64,000 bases of DNA from Streptococcus oralis (GTDB lineage Bacteria > Bacillota > Bacilli > Lactobacillales > Streptococcaceae), in NCBI RefSeq assembly GCF_019334565.1, contig NZ_CP079724.1, positions 951,001 to 1,015,000 of the forward strand. The letters run 5' to 3'. A program made the position numbers and the translations under genes. The notes under the pieces were generated by a model that saw only the letters and a program-made list of their open reading frames with translations, was not told the origin of the DNA and searched no databases. Shown here piece by piece: positions 56,170-64,000 of the stretch. Each line of letters begins with the position of its first letter. Position 1 is the first letter of the stretch.

Positions 56170-57248
56170 TATTTGTTTAATTCTTCTAATTTTTGTGTTT
56201 GGTCATAGAGCACCAAGGCGTCCACAACTTCATCCAATTTACCAGACAAGATGGTATCTAGTTTTTGGAGGGTCAAGCCAATACGGTGGTCTGTAACACG
56301 GTTTTGTGGGAAGTTATAAGTACGAATCCGTTCTGAACGGTCACCAGTACCGATAGTAGACTTACGTTCAGCGTCTTGTTCATCTTGGGCAATCTGAGCA
56401 AAATGGTCAGCAACACGCGCACGGATGATTTTCATGGCTTTCTCACGGTTCTTCTGCTGGGTACGTTCTTCCTGCATCTCGACCTTGATATTGGTTGGCA
56501 AGTGAACGATACGCACGGCAGTCGCAACCTTATTGACGTTCTGTCCACCAGCACCAGATGCGTGGTAGATATCAACACGAAGGTCTTTTGGATCAATATC
56601 GTATTCTACTTCCTCTACTTCAGGCATGACAAGAACTGTGGCAGTTGATGTATGAACACGACCTTGGCTTTCTGTCACAGGGACACGTTGCACACGGTGG
56701 GCTCCAGACTCATACTTGAGTTTAGAGTATACAGACTGACCAGAAACCATAGCAACCACTTCTTTGAAACCACCTACGCCGTTCATTGACGCTTCCATAA
56801 CTTCAAAGCGCCAGCCTTGGGCTTCCGCATACTTTTGGTACATGGTTAGAAGGTCTCCGGCGAAAAGTGCCGCTTCGTCACCACCAGCCGCTCCACGAAT
56901 TTCAAGGATGATGTTCTTGTCATCGTTTGGATCTTTTGGAAGAAGCAAGATTTTTAATTTTTCTTCGTATTCTTCTTTTTCAGCCTTGGCATCTTTGAGC
57001 TCTTGCTTGGCCATTTCTTCCAAGTCCGCATCTCCTCCTGATTCCTTAATCATCTCCTCAGCATCAACGATGTTTTGAAGGACTTGTTTGTACTCACGGT
57101 AGGCAGTTACCGTATCACGTGTCCCAGCTTCTTCTTTGGACAATTCCATGAAGCGTTTGGTATCAGATACCACTTCAGGGTCACTGAGCAATTCTCCTAA
57201 TTCTTCATAACGGTCTTCTACAGCTTGTAGTTGATCATAGATGTTCAT
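56169..57248 (-). CDS. prfA: Peptide chain release factor 1
   Basis: 359 residues. Codon-recognition domain 2 and catalytic GGQ in [13 protein letters not shown] (~235-245, methylated by PrmC). Recognises UAA and UAG. GGAGAA precedes the ATG. The tdk-GNAT-prfA-prmC-tsaC order is a common streptococcal core operon. Confidence 0.97.
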   Translation of the reverse strand: MNIYDQLQAVEDRYEELGELLSDPEVVSDTKRFMELSKEEAGTRDTVTAYREYKQVLQNIVDAEEMIKESGGDADLEEMAKQELKDAKAEKEEYEEKLKILLLPKDPNDDKNIILEIRGAAGGDEAALFAGDLLTMYQKYAEAQGWRFEVMEASMNGVGGFKEVVAMVSGQSVYSKLKYESGAHRVQRVPVTESQGRVHTSTATVLVMPEVEEVEYDIDPKDLRVDIYHASGAGGQNVNKVATAVRIVHLPTNIKVEMQEERTQQKNREKAMKIIRARVADHFAQIAQDEQDAERKSTIGTGDRSERIRTYNFPQNRVTDHRIGLTLQKLDTILSGKLDEVVDALVLYDQTQKLEELNK

Positions 57249-57257
57249 TTTTTCTCC

Positions 57258-57737
57258 TTATTCCTCAATTGTTAAATCATAGATTGCTACTACTTCGTTC
57301 TCAAATATTTCCCCAGTTTCTTTAAATCCATAACTGAGGTAACAAGATCTTGCATGTTCATTTTCTGGCTCATAAGACAACCAAAGTTTATTGCCTAAAC
57401 CTGCTGGCGCTGTCCGAACATAGTCCAGCACTTTATCCATAATTGGCTTAAAATATCCTTGATTTTGAAAATTCTTATCAATCATAAAACGAAATAGTAA
57501 ATATTTTCCACTACTAATTCCGATCTTTTTATCATAAGCTATCATCACAAAACCTATAATTGCATCATTATCATAAACTGCCAATGGAGCTACAAAATCT
57601 CCATTTTTGGTGTAGACATATGCTTCAGCTAAACTAATTGCGTTGGTTGCAATGAATTGTTTTTGATATTCCTTGACATCCAAATTCAAAACATCAAAAT
57701 AATTTCCCATTGTAACATCTCTCAGTTCAATTGTCAT
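57258..57737 (-). CDS. GNAT N-acetyltransferase (SpeG-like fold)
   Basis: 159 residues. [29 protein letters not shown] holds the acetyl-CoA loop (QNQGY), and [18 protein letters not shown] the C-terminal part. It resembles diamine/spermidine acetyltransferase-type GNATs, but the acceptor cannot be assigned by eye. It overlaps tdk by 11 bp. Confidence 0.78.
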   Translation of the reverse strand: MTIELRDVTMGNYFDVLNLDVKEYQKQFIATNAISLAEAYVYTKNGDFVAPLAVYDNDAIIGFVMIAYDKKIGISSGKYLLFRFMIDKNFQNQGYFKPIMDKVLDYVRTAPAGLGNKLWLSYEPENEHARSCYLSYGFKETGEIFENEVVAIYDLTIEE

Positions 57738-58326
57738 AGTTGTTCTCCTGGTTAGATGTTATCATTGGCGCAAAATAATGTTTACGGCAGACTGAGATAT
57801 AAGTTTCATTTCCACCAATCTGAATTTGTTCACCATCATAGACTGGCACACCATCGTGCGTGCGCAACACCATGGTCGCCTTTTTCTTACAATACTGACA
57901 GATGGTCTTGATTTCGTCAATCTTGTCTGCTAAGAGCAAGAGGTATTTTGAACCTTCGAACAATTCATTACGAAAGTCATTCTTCAAACCAAAAGCCATG
58001 ACAGGTATGTCTAACTCATCAACAACACGAGCTAGGTCGTAAACATGGTGACGCTTGAGAAACTGGGCCTCATCGACCAACACACAGTAAGGTTTTTCAG
58101 GTAAGTCACGGATATAACCGAAGATATCTGTCGTTTCCTCAATCGCAATGGCTGGGCGTTTCATGCCGATTCGACTCGACACATAGCCAACACCGTCACG
58201 CGTATCCAGAGCCGAAGTCATAATCACAACTCCCTTTCCCTGCTCCTCGTAGTTATAGGCCACCTTGAGAATCTCAATCGTCTTACCAGAGTTCATGGTC
58301 CCATAACGATAATACAACTGTGCCAT
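57727..58326 (-). CDS. tdk: Thymidine kinase
   Basis: 199 residues, type II kinase. P-loop [11 protein letters not shown] (~9-19), LVDEAQFL with the catalytic acid (~83-90), lasso [19 protein letters not shown] and Zn cysteines CQYC...CRKH. Salvages thymidine to dTMP. A minus-strand extended -10 (TGATATACT, 58376-58368) lies ~42 bp upstream, making tdk the first gene of the operon running to at least tsaC. Confidence 0.96.
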   Translation of the reverse strand: MAQLYYRYGTMNSGKTIEILKVAYNYEEQGKGVVIMTSALDTRDGVGYVSSRIGMKRPAIAIEETTDIFGYIRDLPEKPYCVLVDEAQFLKRHHVYDLARVVDELDIPVMAFGLKNDFRNELFEGSKYLLLLADKIDEIKTICQYCKKKATMVLRTHDGVPVYDGEQIQIGGNETYISVCRKHYFAPMITSNQENNYDN

Positions 58327-58367
58327 GCTTCTATTTCACGTCCATTTCTAAATTTTTGCTACATTCT

Positions 58368-58376
58368 AGTATATCA
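58368..58376 (-). promoter_or_regulatory. tdk operon promoter, extended -10
   Basis: Minus-strand TGATATACT; no good -35 at 17 bp. Confidence 0.5.
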
Positions 58377-58448
58377 TAATTTTCTGAAGCTTTAAACGGC
58401 AAAATGTGGTAAAATAGAAGAAATCAAAAACTACTGGAGGAAGCTATT

Positions 58449-58631
58449 ATGCCATTTGTACGCATCGATTTATTTGAAGGACGCACGCTCGAGCAAAAGA
58501 AAGCTCTGGCTAAGGAAGTAACGGAAGCTGTTGTCCGCAACACTGGAGCACCTCAATCAGCTGTTCATGTCATCATCAACGACATGCCAGAAGGAACCTA
58601 CTTCCCTCAAGGGGAAATGCGCACCAAATAA
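58449..58631 (+). CDS. 4-oxalocrotonate tautomerase family enzyme
   Basis: 60 residues, the normal size of a single tautomerase subunit. Catalytic Pro1 follows the initiator Met (MPFVRIDLFEGRT), and Arg residues near 11 and 39 fit the family, though position 39 is not conserved here in an obvious way. Physiological substrate in streptococci is unknown. TGGAGGAAG precedes the ATG and a terminator follows. Confidence 0.85.
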   Translation: MPFVRIDLFEGRTLEQKKALAKEVTEAVVRNTGAPQSAVHVIINDMPEGTYFPQGEMRTK

Positions 58632-58634
58632 TCT

Positions 58635-58663
58635 AGCTTAAGCAGAATTGCTTAGGCTTTTTC
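58635..58663 (+). terminator. Intrinsic terminator after the tautomerase gene
   Basis: AGCTTAAGCA pairs with TGCTTAGGCT (one wobble/mismatch) and is followed by TTTTTC. Confidence 0.7.
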
Positions 58664-58765
58664 AATCTCCAAGTAGCATCCATTGAAGAAATAGTCTAAT
58701 TTTGTTACAATTTGAAGAGATGCTTGGATACATATCCTAAGAAAAGAAATACAAAAGGAATTAGT

Positions 58766-60139
58766 ATGATTACACGTGAATTTGATACCATCGCTGCTAT
58801 CTCTACTCCACTAGGTGAAGGAGCCATTGGTATTGTCCGCTTGAGCGGAACAGATAGCTTTGCCATCGCGCAAAAGATTTTTAAAGAAAAAGACTTGAGC
58901 AAGGTTGCAAGCCATACCCTCAACTATGGTCACATCGTTGACCCTCAAACTGGGAAGGTCATGGACGAAGTTATGGTTGGAGCTATGAAGTCTCCCAAGA
59001 CCTTCACTCGTGAGGATATTATCGAGATTAACACCCACGGCGGGATTGCGGTAACCAATGAAATTCTCCAACTAGCTATCCGTGAAGGAGCTCGATTGGC
59101 TGAACCGGGTGAATTTACCAAGCGTGCCTTTCTAAACGGTCGTGTGGACTTAACACAGGCTGAGGCGGTGATGGACATCATCCGTGCCAAGACAGACAAG
59201 GCTATGAACATTGCTGTCAAACAACTAGATGGTTCCCTTTCTGACCTCATTAATAATACTCGCCAAGAAATCCTCAATACGCTTGCCCAAGTAGAGGTCA
59301 ATATCGACTATCCTGAGTATGATGATGTTGAGGAAGCTACTACTGCTGTCGTCCGCGAGAAGACTATGGAGTTTGAACAATTGCTAACCAATCTCCTTAG
59401 AACAGCTCGTCGTGGTAAAATCCTTCGTGAGGGAATTTCAACTGCTATCATCGGTCGTCCCAATGTTGGGAAATCCAGTCTTCTCAACAATCTCCTGCGT
59501 GAAGATAAGGCCATCGTAACAGACATCGCTGGTACTACCCGAGATGTTATCGAAGAATACGTCAACATTAACGGGGTTCCTCTCAAATTGATTGATACAG
59601 CCGGTATCCGGGAAACAGATGACATCGTCGAACAAATCGGTGTCGAGCGTTCGAGAAAAGCCCTCAAAGAAGCTGACCTAGTACTACTAGTGCTAAATGC
59701 TAGTGAACCACTGACCGCCCAAGATCGTCAACTCTTAGAAATCAGTCAGGATACCAACCGCATTATTCTTCTTAACAAAACTGATCTACCTGAAGCGATT
59801 GAAACTTCTGAACTTCCAGAAGATGTCATCCGTATTTCAGTTCTTAAAAACCAGAATATCGATAAGATTGAAGAACGCATTAACAACCTCTTCTTTGAAA
59901 ATGCTGGTTTGGTTGAGCAAGATGCTACTTACCTATCTAATGCCCGTCATATTTCCTTGATTGAAAAGGCCGTTGAAAGCCTACAAGCTGTTAACGAAGG
60001 TCTGGAACTGGGGATGCCAGTTGATTTGCTTCAAGTTGACTTGACTCGTACTTGGGAAATTCTCGGAGAAATCACAGGTGATGCAGCTCCTGATGAACTC
60101 ATTACCCAACTCTTTAGCCAATTCTGTTTAGGAAAATAA
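58766..60139 (+). CDS. mnmE: tRNA uridine-5-carboxymethylaminomethyl GTPase
   Basis: 457 residues from the ATG at 58766 with AAGGAA; an 18-codon upstream extension lacks a site. Folate-binding N-terminal domain (~1-118), a helical domain split around the G domain with [12 protein letters not shown] (~228), DTAGIRET (~272), NKTD (~335), and the C-terminal FCLGK whose Cys is conserved. With MnmG it modifies wobble U34. Monocistronic, with a terminator after the stop. Confidence 0.97.
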   Translation: MITREFDTIAAISTPLGEGAIGIVRLSGTDSFAIAQKIFKEKDLSKVASHTLNYGHIVDPQTGKVMDEVMVGAMKSPKTFTREDIIEINTHGGIAVTNEILQLAIREGARLAEPGEFTKRAFLNGRVDLTQAEAVMDIIRAKTDKAMNIAVKQLDGSLSDLINNTRQEILNTLAQVEVNIDYPEYDDVEEATTAVVREKTMEFEQLLTNLLRTARRGKILREGISTAIIGRPNVGKSSLLNNLLREDKAIVTDIAGTTRDVIEEYVNINGVPLKLIDTAGIRETDDIVEQIGVERSRKALKEADLVLLVLNASEPLTAQDRQLLEISQDTNRIILLNKTDLPEAIETSELPEDVIRISVLKNQNIDKIEERINNLFFENAGLVEQDATYLSNARHISLIEKAVESLQAVNEGLELGMPVDLLQVDLTRTWEILGEITGDAAPDELITQLFSQFCLGK

Positions 60140-60141
60140 GA

Positions 60142-60178
60142 AAAATCCATGATCGCTCTTGCGGTCATGGATTTTATT
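60142..60178. terminator. Bidirectional terminator between mnmE and dapA
   Basis: AAAATCCATGA (60142-60152) pairs with TCATGGATTTT (60165-60175), giving A and T runs on both sides; it serves both convergent genes. Confidence 0.9.
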
Positions 60179-60185
60179 GTCTTTA

Positions 60186-61121
60186 TTAGTAATCTGGTCT
60201 AAGGACACCTGTTACAGTTGCCTTAGTTGCTTCGTAGTCGCCATCTACGACAACTTTGATAATGCGTTTAGCATCTTCTTCTGGTGCTGGAACTAGAGGT
60301 AATCGAGTTGGTCCAGCTTCAAATCCCATATAGTTCAAAACAGCCTTAACTGGAGCAGGACTTGGATAAGAGAAGAGGGCGTTGACCTTAGGAATGAATT
60401 TACGTTGAATAGCTGCTGCTTTCTTCATATCGCTTTCTGCAATGGCAGTGAGCATCTCGTGCATCTCATCTCCATTTGTATGGGAGGCAACAGAAATAAC
60501 CCCATCCGCACCAAGATTCATAGCATGGAAAGCATCTCCATCCTCACCAGTATAAATCAAAAATTCTTCTGGCTTGTGCTCAATCAAGTAAGCCATATTA
60601 GCCAAGCTAGTACATTCCTTAACACCGATGATATTTGGATGGTCAGCCAAACGAAGCATGGTTTCTGGAGTCAATTCAACAACTACACGCCCTGGAATGT
60701 TATAGATGATAATAGGTAGGTCTGAAGCGTCTGCAATCGCTTTAAAGTGTTGATACATTCCTTCTTGTGAAGGTTTGTTGTAGTACGGTACGATAGCAAG
60801 CCCAGCAGCAAAACCACCAAAGTCTGCTACTTCTTTGACAAACTCAATCGAGTCACGTGTATCATTGGTACCTACACCCGCAATCAAAGGAACACGTCCA
60901 TTAACAATCTTTTGTACAGCCGCAAAGAGTTCCAACTCCTCATCGTGGGTTAAAGTTGGACTCTCAGCAGTCGTTCCAGCTAGAAGAATGCCGTCTGTGT
61001 GATGGGCCAATAAATGCTCAATCAAGGCCGGAATGGCATCAAAGTTGATGGAACCATCCTCATGGAAAGGGGTAATAAAGGCTGTGATGATTTTACACTC
61101 TTTTAAATCTTGATAAGACAT
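60186..61121 (-). CDS. dapA: 4-hydroxy-tetrahydrodipicolinate synthase
   Basis: 311 residues from the ATG at 61121 with AGAGAGGTG. TIM-barrel lyase: GTTAESPTL (~46-54), Tyr in IIYNIPGRV and Schiff-base lysine in IGVKECTS (~165). Condenses pyruvate with aspartate semialdehyde, first step of the lysine/DAP branch. It lies 57 bp after asd; a perfect 9-bp hairpin (61147-61166) without strong T run sits between them and may modulate readthrough. Confidence 0.96.
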   Translation of the reverse strand: MSYQDLKECKIITAFITPFHEDGSINFDAIPALIEHLLAHHTDGILLAGTTAESPTLTHDEELELFAAVQKIVNGRVPLIAGVGTNDTRDSIEFVKEVADFGGFAAGLAIVPYYNKPSQEGMYQHFKAIADASDLPIIIYNIPGRVVVELTPETMLRLADHPNIIGVKECTSLANMAYLIEHKPEEFLIYTGEDGDAFHAMNLGADGVISVASHTNGDEMHEMLTAIAESDMKKAAAIQRKFIPKVNALFSYPSPAPVKAVLNYMGFEAGPTRLPLVPAPEEDAKRIIKVVVDGDYEATKATVTGVLRPDY

Positions 61122-61177
61122 GAGAAACACCTCTCTATTTCAAAGAAGGAGTTCATCTGAACTCCTAAACGATATGA

Positions 61178-62254
61178 CTATTTTAATTCAAATTTCAACT
61201 CTGCTGTTGGACGAACCAATCCACGTTCGTGAAGCGTTTCTGCAATCTGAACTGAGTTCCAGGCAGCACCTTTGAGAAGGTTATCTGAAACAACCCACAT
61301 GTGGATTCCTTTTTCTGCATCCAAGTCTTTACGGATACGACCAACAAAGGTATCACGTGAACCAACTGCATTGATGGCTTGTGGATAGATTTGATGCGCT
61401 ACATCATCTTCAAGAACTGCACCTGGAAAGGCTGCGATAGCTGCTTTCACTTCTTCGATTGGGGCCACTTCTTTTGTTTCGATGTAAACAGACTCAGAGT
61501 GAGCTGACAAAACTGGAATACGAACACATGTTGCAGACACTGCGATGCTATCATCTTCCATGATTTTCTTCGTTTCCTTGGTCATCTTCATCTCTTCATA
61601 AGTGTAATCATTGTCAGTAAAGACATCGATTTGTGGAAGAGCGTTAAAGGCGATAGGATAGTGTTTCTTGTCACCACCTGAAGGCAAGATTTCCGCATGC
61701 AAATCACGTGGATTCACACCGTCATTCAAGACTTCACGAAGTTCACGTTGTGTTTCAAGAATCGCTCCCATACCAGCACCTGAAACCGCTTGGTAAGTTG
61801 AAACGATGATACGGTCCAAGCCCCATTTTTGACGAACAGGCTCAAGAGCCACCATCATTTGGATTGTTGAACAGTTAGGGCAGGCAATAATCCCGTTGTG
61901 GGCATCAAGTGCATGAGCATTGACCTCTGGAACAACCAAAGGAACATCTGGATTTTGACGGAAATAAGATGTGTTATCTACTACTACAGCTCCAGCTTGA
62001 ACTGCGTATGGTGCATACTTAGCTGATGTCGAACCACCTGCTGAGAAGAGTGCAATATCAACACCCTCAAAAGCTGTCTCAGTCGTTTCTTCAATCGTAA
62101 TATCTTGGTCCTTAAATTTCAAAGTCTTGCCTGCTGAACGTGCAGAAGCAAGGTAACGAATTTTATCGATTGGAAGTGTTGATTCTTCCAACATTTTTAT
62201 CATCTGAGCTCCGACAGCACCTGTCGCGCCGACTACAGCAACTGTATATCCCAT
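61178..62254 (-). CDS. asd: Aspartate-semialdehyde dehydrogenase
   Basis: 358 residues. NADP-binding [16 protein letters not shown] (5-20), catalytic Cys in [12 protein letters not shown] (~128) and His in [15 protein letters not shown]. Reduces aspartyl phosphate to the semialdehyde, feeding lysine (dapA next door), threonine/methionine and, in this organism, carboxyspermidine synthesis. A separate small RNA with terminator lies upstream. Confidence 0.96.
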   Translation of the reverse strand: MGYTVAVVGATGAVGAQMIKMLEESTLPIDKIRYLASARSAGKTLKFKDQDITIEETTETAFEGVDIALFSAGGSTSAKYAPYAVQAGAVVVDNTSYFRQNPDVPLVVPEVNAHALDAHNGIIACPNCSTIQMMVALEPVRQKWGLDRIIVSTYQAVSGAGMGAILETQRELREVLNDGVNPRDLHAEILPSGGDKKHYPIAFNALPQIDVFTDNDYTYEEMKMTKETKKIMEDDSIAVSATCVRIPVLSAHSESVYIETKEVAPIEEVKAAIAAFPGAVLEDDVAHQIYPQAINAVGSRDTFVGRIRKDLDAEKGIHMWVVSDNLLKGAAWNSVQIAETLHERGLVRPTAELKFELK

Positions 62255-62356
62255 AAATAACCTCTTTCGGAATTTTCTAAAAATTTCTATAATAGATGTA
62301 TTATACTACTTTTTCAAGAAATTGAAAAGCATTTTTGGGTTATATTTTCTGAAAAT

Positions 62357-62498
62357 TAAAAATCCCCAGTCATTGACCAGGGACTAAGAGGCATCTCCAT
62401 GTGATGAGCAGGTTCACACAACTCATCAAGGTCCGCTCCTGCGTTATGACCTCCTTATGCTCAATAGTAGTCCGAAGACTACCTATCGACTCATCGCA
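62357..62498 (-). ncRNA. asd RNA motif, ~140 nt
   Basis: Between a consensus promoter (-10 at 62510) and a terminator (TCCCTGGTC/GACTGGGGA then TTTTT, ending ~62357). Internal hairpins: GTAGTCTTCGGACTAC and AAGGAGGTC/GACCTT. Position directly upstream of asd in a lactic-acid bacterium fits the asd RNA motif reported by comparative genomics (Weinberg and colleagues); whether it regulates asd in cis or acts alone is not settled. It is neither a lysine riboswitch nor a T-box. Confidence 0.7.
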
Positions 62499-62504
62499 TC
62501 TACT

Positions 62505-62533
62505 ATTCTACTAGATAGAGTCACTTTTGTCAA
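62505..62533 (-). promoter_or_regulatory. Promoter of the asd RNA
   Basis: Minus-strand TTGACA (62533-62528) and TAGAAT (62510-62505) with a 17-bp spacer. Confidence 0.85.
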
Positions 62534-62544
62534 CAGCCAAAACG

Positions 62545-62615
62545 CTTTACTTCATTTATACAGGTGCATAAGAAATATCTTTGAAAAATTTGGGGCAGAT
62601 TTGGGGCAGACATAA
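62545..62615 (+). pseudogene. C-terminal remnant of a tyrosine integrase beside tRNA-Thr
   Basis: A startless frame ends IRNIFEKFGADLGQT-stop. The FGxxLGQ ending is typical of streptococcal phage/ICE integrases, which lie next to the tRNA they target. Only the last dozen or so residues remain. It is followed by a terminator and by the 3' end of tRNA-Thr 42 bp away. Confidence 0.45.
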
Positions 62616-62645
62616 CAAAAACCCTTGTAAATCAAGGGCTTTTCC
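62614..62645. terminator. Bidirectional terminator between integrase remnant and tRNA-Thr
   Basis: CCCTTG (62622-62627) pairs with CAAGGG (62633-62638), with A run before and CTTTT after. Confidence 0.7.
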
Positions 62646-62656
62646 TGTCTATCTAA

Positions 62657-62729
62657 TGCTAATTGCCGGGATTGAACCGGCGACCTCATCCTTACCATGG
62701 ATGCGCTCTGCCAACTGAGCTAAATCAGC
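62657..62729 (-). tRNA. tRNA-Thr (anticodon GGT)
   Basis: Cloverleaf complete on the minus strand: acceptor GCTGATT/AATTAGC with one G-U pair, D arm AGCTCAGTTGGCAGAGC, anticodon stem CATCC/GGATG with loop ATGGTAA (GGT reads ACC), T arm GCCGG-TTCAATC-CCGGC. Discriminator A; CCA not encoded. 73 nt. Confidence 0.93.
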
Positions 62730-62792
62730 TTACCTAAAAAGTATACTATAGTTCTATGTTCTTGTCAAGCGCTCTCTTTTAATTTATGGAAT

Positions 62793-62824
62793 GAAAAAAG
62801 CTAGACTTATCAAGAATCTAGCTT
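62793..62824 (-). terminator. Intrinsic terminator after queT
   Basis: Read leftwards AAGCTAGA pairs with TCTAGCTT and runs into TTTTC, 10 bp after the stop. Confidence 0.85.
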
Positions 62825-62833
62825 ATAAACTTC

Positions 62834-63346
62834 TTATTTTGTTAGATCGATTCGCTGTCCCAGTTTACCAATCAAAATCGCTCCCACTATAAGTGATGCA
62901 AACTCACCAATTCCAGTAGAGAACCATGTGAAGAAGAAGGGAGCTTCTGTCAAGATATGGAGTTCAGCTGCAATGGTAATCATTGAAATGGAGAAGAGAA
63001 TTGAAAAGAAGAAATGATCTTTTCGAATCAATCCGTTAAAGAGGTAATCTTTGCTGTATTTTGCAAAGAGCAATACCCCTAGACTAAGGAAAACTAGGGT
63101 AGAACCTCCACCGACAAAGACATCTATTAGGCCAAAACTACTAAATAAATTAGCAATCATACATCCAATTGTCACACCGATGATATATTTAGGGTTGTAA
63201 AAGGCCAAGAAATTCAACATTTCTGAAATACGGAACTGATACGCCCCAAAACTAAGAACATTGATTGGTGGCGTAATAGTCAAAACTACATAGATCGCAG
63301 CAACGATAGCGATGTCTGCCATGTCACGAACAGTTAATTTTTTCAT
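62834..63346 (-). CDS. queT: QueT family preQ1/queuosine precursor transporter
   Basis: 170 residues from the ATG at 63346; the frame continues upstream through the riboswitch, but AAAGGAG (63353-63359) fixes this start. Five to six membrane helices, ECF S-component-like, with RISEMLNFLAFYNPKYIIGV typical of the QueT family (COG4708). It would bind preQ1 or a related base for import through the shared ECF module, encoded elsewhere. The preQ1-II riboswitch upstream supports the substrate. Confidence 0.92.
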   Translation of the reverse strand: MKKLTVRDMADIAIVAAIYVVLTITPPINVLSFGAYQFRISEMLNFLAFYNPKYIIGVTIGCMIANLFSSFGLIDVFVGGGSTLVFLSLGVLLFAKYSKDYLFNGLIRKDHFFFSILFSISMITIAAELHILTEAPFFFTWFSTGIGEFASLIVGAILIGKLGQRIDLTK

Positions 63347-63349
63347 GTT

Positions 63350-63407
63350 TTCTCCTTTAGCGGTTTCCCGCGTAAAATATGCTTGGTGAAAGAAGCTAAG
63401 CACCAAG
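63350..63407 (-). promoter_or_regulatory. preQ1-II riboswitch
   Basis: Minus strand begins CTTGGTGCTTAGCTTCTTTC, pairs with ACCAAG, continues GCATATTTTACGCGG and ends AACCGCTAAAGGAGAA. Arrangement and sequence match the streptococcal preQ1-II (COG4708) class nearly base for base. In the bound state the pseudoknot sequesters the ribosome site AGGAG, so preQ1 should shut off queT translation. Confidence 0.92.
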
Positions 63408-63429
63408 GGTTGAGGTTATCAACCTTACC

Positions 63430-63462
63430 AGTATAGCACAATATATGACTTTATGCTATACT
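63430..63462. promoter_or_regulatory. Mirror-image divergent promoters of queT and gtrA
   Basis: AGTATAGCA (63430-63438) and TGCTATACT (63454-63462) are a perfect 9-bp inverted repeat. Each arm is an extended -10 (TGCTATACT) facing outward, one towards queT, one towards the GtrA gene. No good -35 is visible on either side. Confidence 0.7.
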
Positions 63463-63468
63463 AAAATC

Positions 63469-63906
63469 ATGAAAAATCAAATAAAAGCTTTCTTTGATAA
63501 TGAAATCCTTGCCTATCTTTTTTTTGGTGGCGCTACTACTCTGGTTTCTATTGTATCACGTTTGGTTATTTACCATATCAGCCACCAGGAAATCCTCGCA
63601 ACTGCCCTCGCAAATATTATCGGGATTCTCTTTGCCTTTCTCACAAATGATACAATCGTCTTTAAACAAGAGAGAAGGAATTGGCCAACCCGCCTGGCTA
63701 AGTTTTTCTTAGCTCGTCTTTCTACTCTTGGTCTTGACGTTCTTTTAACTTATATCTTTGTTACAACTTTCCCTGATATTATTGGCCAGTTTATCGAATT
63801 TAATATAGATAGGGTTAATACGATTGAAACTATTCTAGCACAAATCTTGATCATCATTTTAAACTATATTTTCAGTAAAATCTATATTTTTAAAGGGAAC
63901 AACTGA
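63469..63906 (+). CDS. GtrA family membrane protein
   Basis: 145 residues from the ATG at 63469, with four membrane helices (~12-34, ~40-60, ~78-100, ~122-140). FFGGATTLVSIVSRLVIY and AFLTNDTIVF match GtrA-like proteins that take part in polysaccharide or teichoic-acid glycosylation, possibly flipping lipid-linked sugars. The -10 ends 6 bp before the ATG and no ribosome site fits, so the mRNA is probably leaderless. Confidence 0.85.
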   Translation: MKNQIKAFFDNEILAYLFFGGATTLVSIVSRLVIYHISHQEILATALANIIGILFAFLTNDTIVFKQERRNWPTRLAKFFLARLSTLGLDVLLTYIFVTTFPDIIGQFIEFNIDRVNTIETILAQILIIILNYIFSKIYIFKGNN

Positions 63907-63924
63907 CCACTTTGAGCGTTCAAG

Positions 63925-63953
63925 TTGCTTTTTGTCACAATTTAGGATATAAT
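63925..63953 (+). promoter_or_regulatory. Promoter of the gene at the window edge
   Basis: TTGCTT (63925-63930) and TATAAT (63948-63953), 17-bp spacer. Confidence 0.7.
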
Positions 63954-63979
63954 AAATTAGAAAATTAGGAAAGGAATTT

Positions 63980-64000
63980 ATGAAAATGTTAAAGGATCTT
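63980..64000 (+). CDS. Start of a gene cut by the window edge
   Basis: ATG with AGGAAAGG upstream; only seven codons (MKMLKDL) are visible, so no product can be named. Confidence 0.7.

Noticed and set aside
62344..62510. Lysine riboswitch or T-box upstream of asd.
   Set aside because: The L-box core AGAGGTGC and the T-box sequence are absent; the asd RNA motif fits position and lineage better.

Overview
The window looks like chromosomal DNA of a mitis-group Streptococcus (S. mitis, S. oralis or S. pneumoniae relative). Supporting signs are low G+C, a BOX element, XerS with an exact difSL site, RexAB instead of RecBCD, a preQ1-II riboswitch before queT, the asd RNA, and blocks of pneumococcus-like gene order (rexAB; rlmD to gtrA). 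Species cannot be fixed by eye.

Layout. 0-4.4 kb: end of a dehydrogenase E2 gene, a lipoyl-fused E3 (lpdA) and lipoate ligase (lplA) on the plus strand, then xerS facing them with difSL in its promoter. This is the replication terminus, and gene direction flips here. 4.5-18 kb: MepB-like protein, CPBP protease, ClC transporter, rnhB-rbgA, a MazEF-type toxin-antitoxin pair, a zinc-motif hypothetical, a BOX element and the rexAB recombination nuclease. 18-24 kb: MarR-EVE pair, HAD phosphatase, an ABC exporter convergent with a two-component system, and traX. 24.3-31.5 kb: a tightly packed polyamine operon (speA-speE-lys1-nspC-aguA-aguB) behind a ~330-nt structured leader or stand-alone RNA with its own promoter and terminator.

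31.6-48.9 kb is an accessory island ending at the 3' end of rlmD. It holds a frameshifted small gene, GH13 glycosidase, lipid kinase, and an array of membrane proteins including three tandem DUF443/TsaI-like paralogues (candidate immunity proteins). Several are preceded by short reading frames that look like C-terminal stubs of lost toxin genes, with stop codons abutting or carrying the next gene's ribosome-binding site. Beyond them lie an ADP-ribosylglycohydrolase, two truncated copies of its 5' end, and at least five diverged copies of the rlmD 3' end scattered between hydrolase, CPBP, S51-peptidase and aminoglycoside-acetyltransferase-like genes. I read this as a recombination hotspot that repeatedly captured cargo at rlmD. 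This is the most interesting part of the window, together with the RNA before speA.

48.9-64 kb is core: rlmD, DUF1002, pvaA, nucleoid-associated protein, glyA, tsaC-prmC-prfA, tdk, 4-oxalocrotonate tautomerase, mnmE, dapA and asd (asd supplies the aspartate semialdehyde used by both lysine and spermidine synthesis), the asd RNA, a tRNA-Thr with a probable integrase scar at its 3' side, queT with its riboswitch, and gtrA from a mirror-image divergent promoter.
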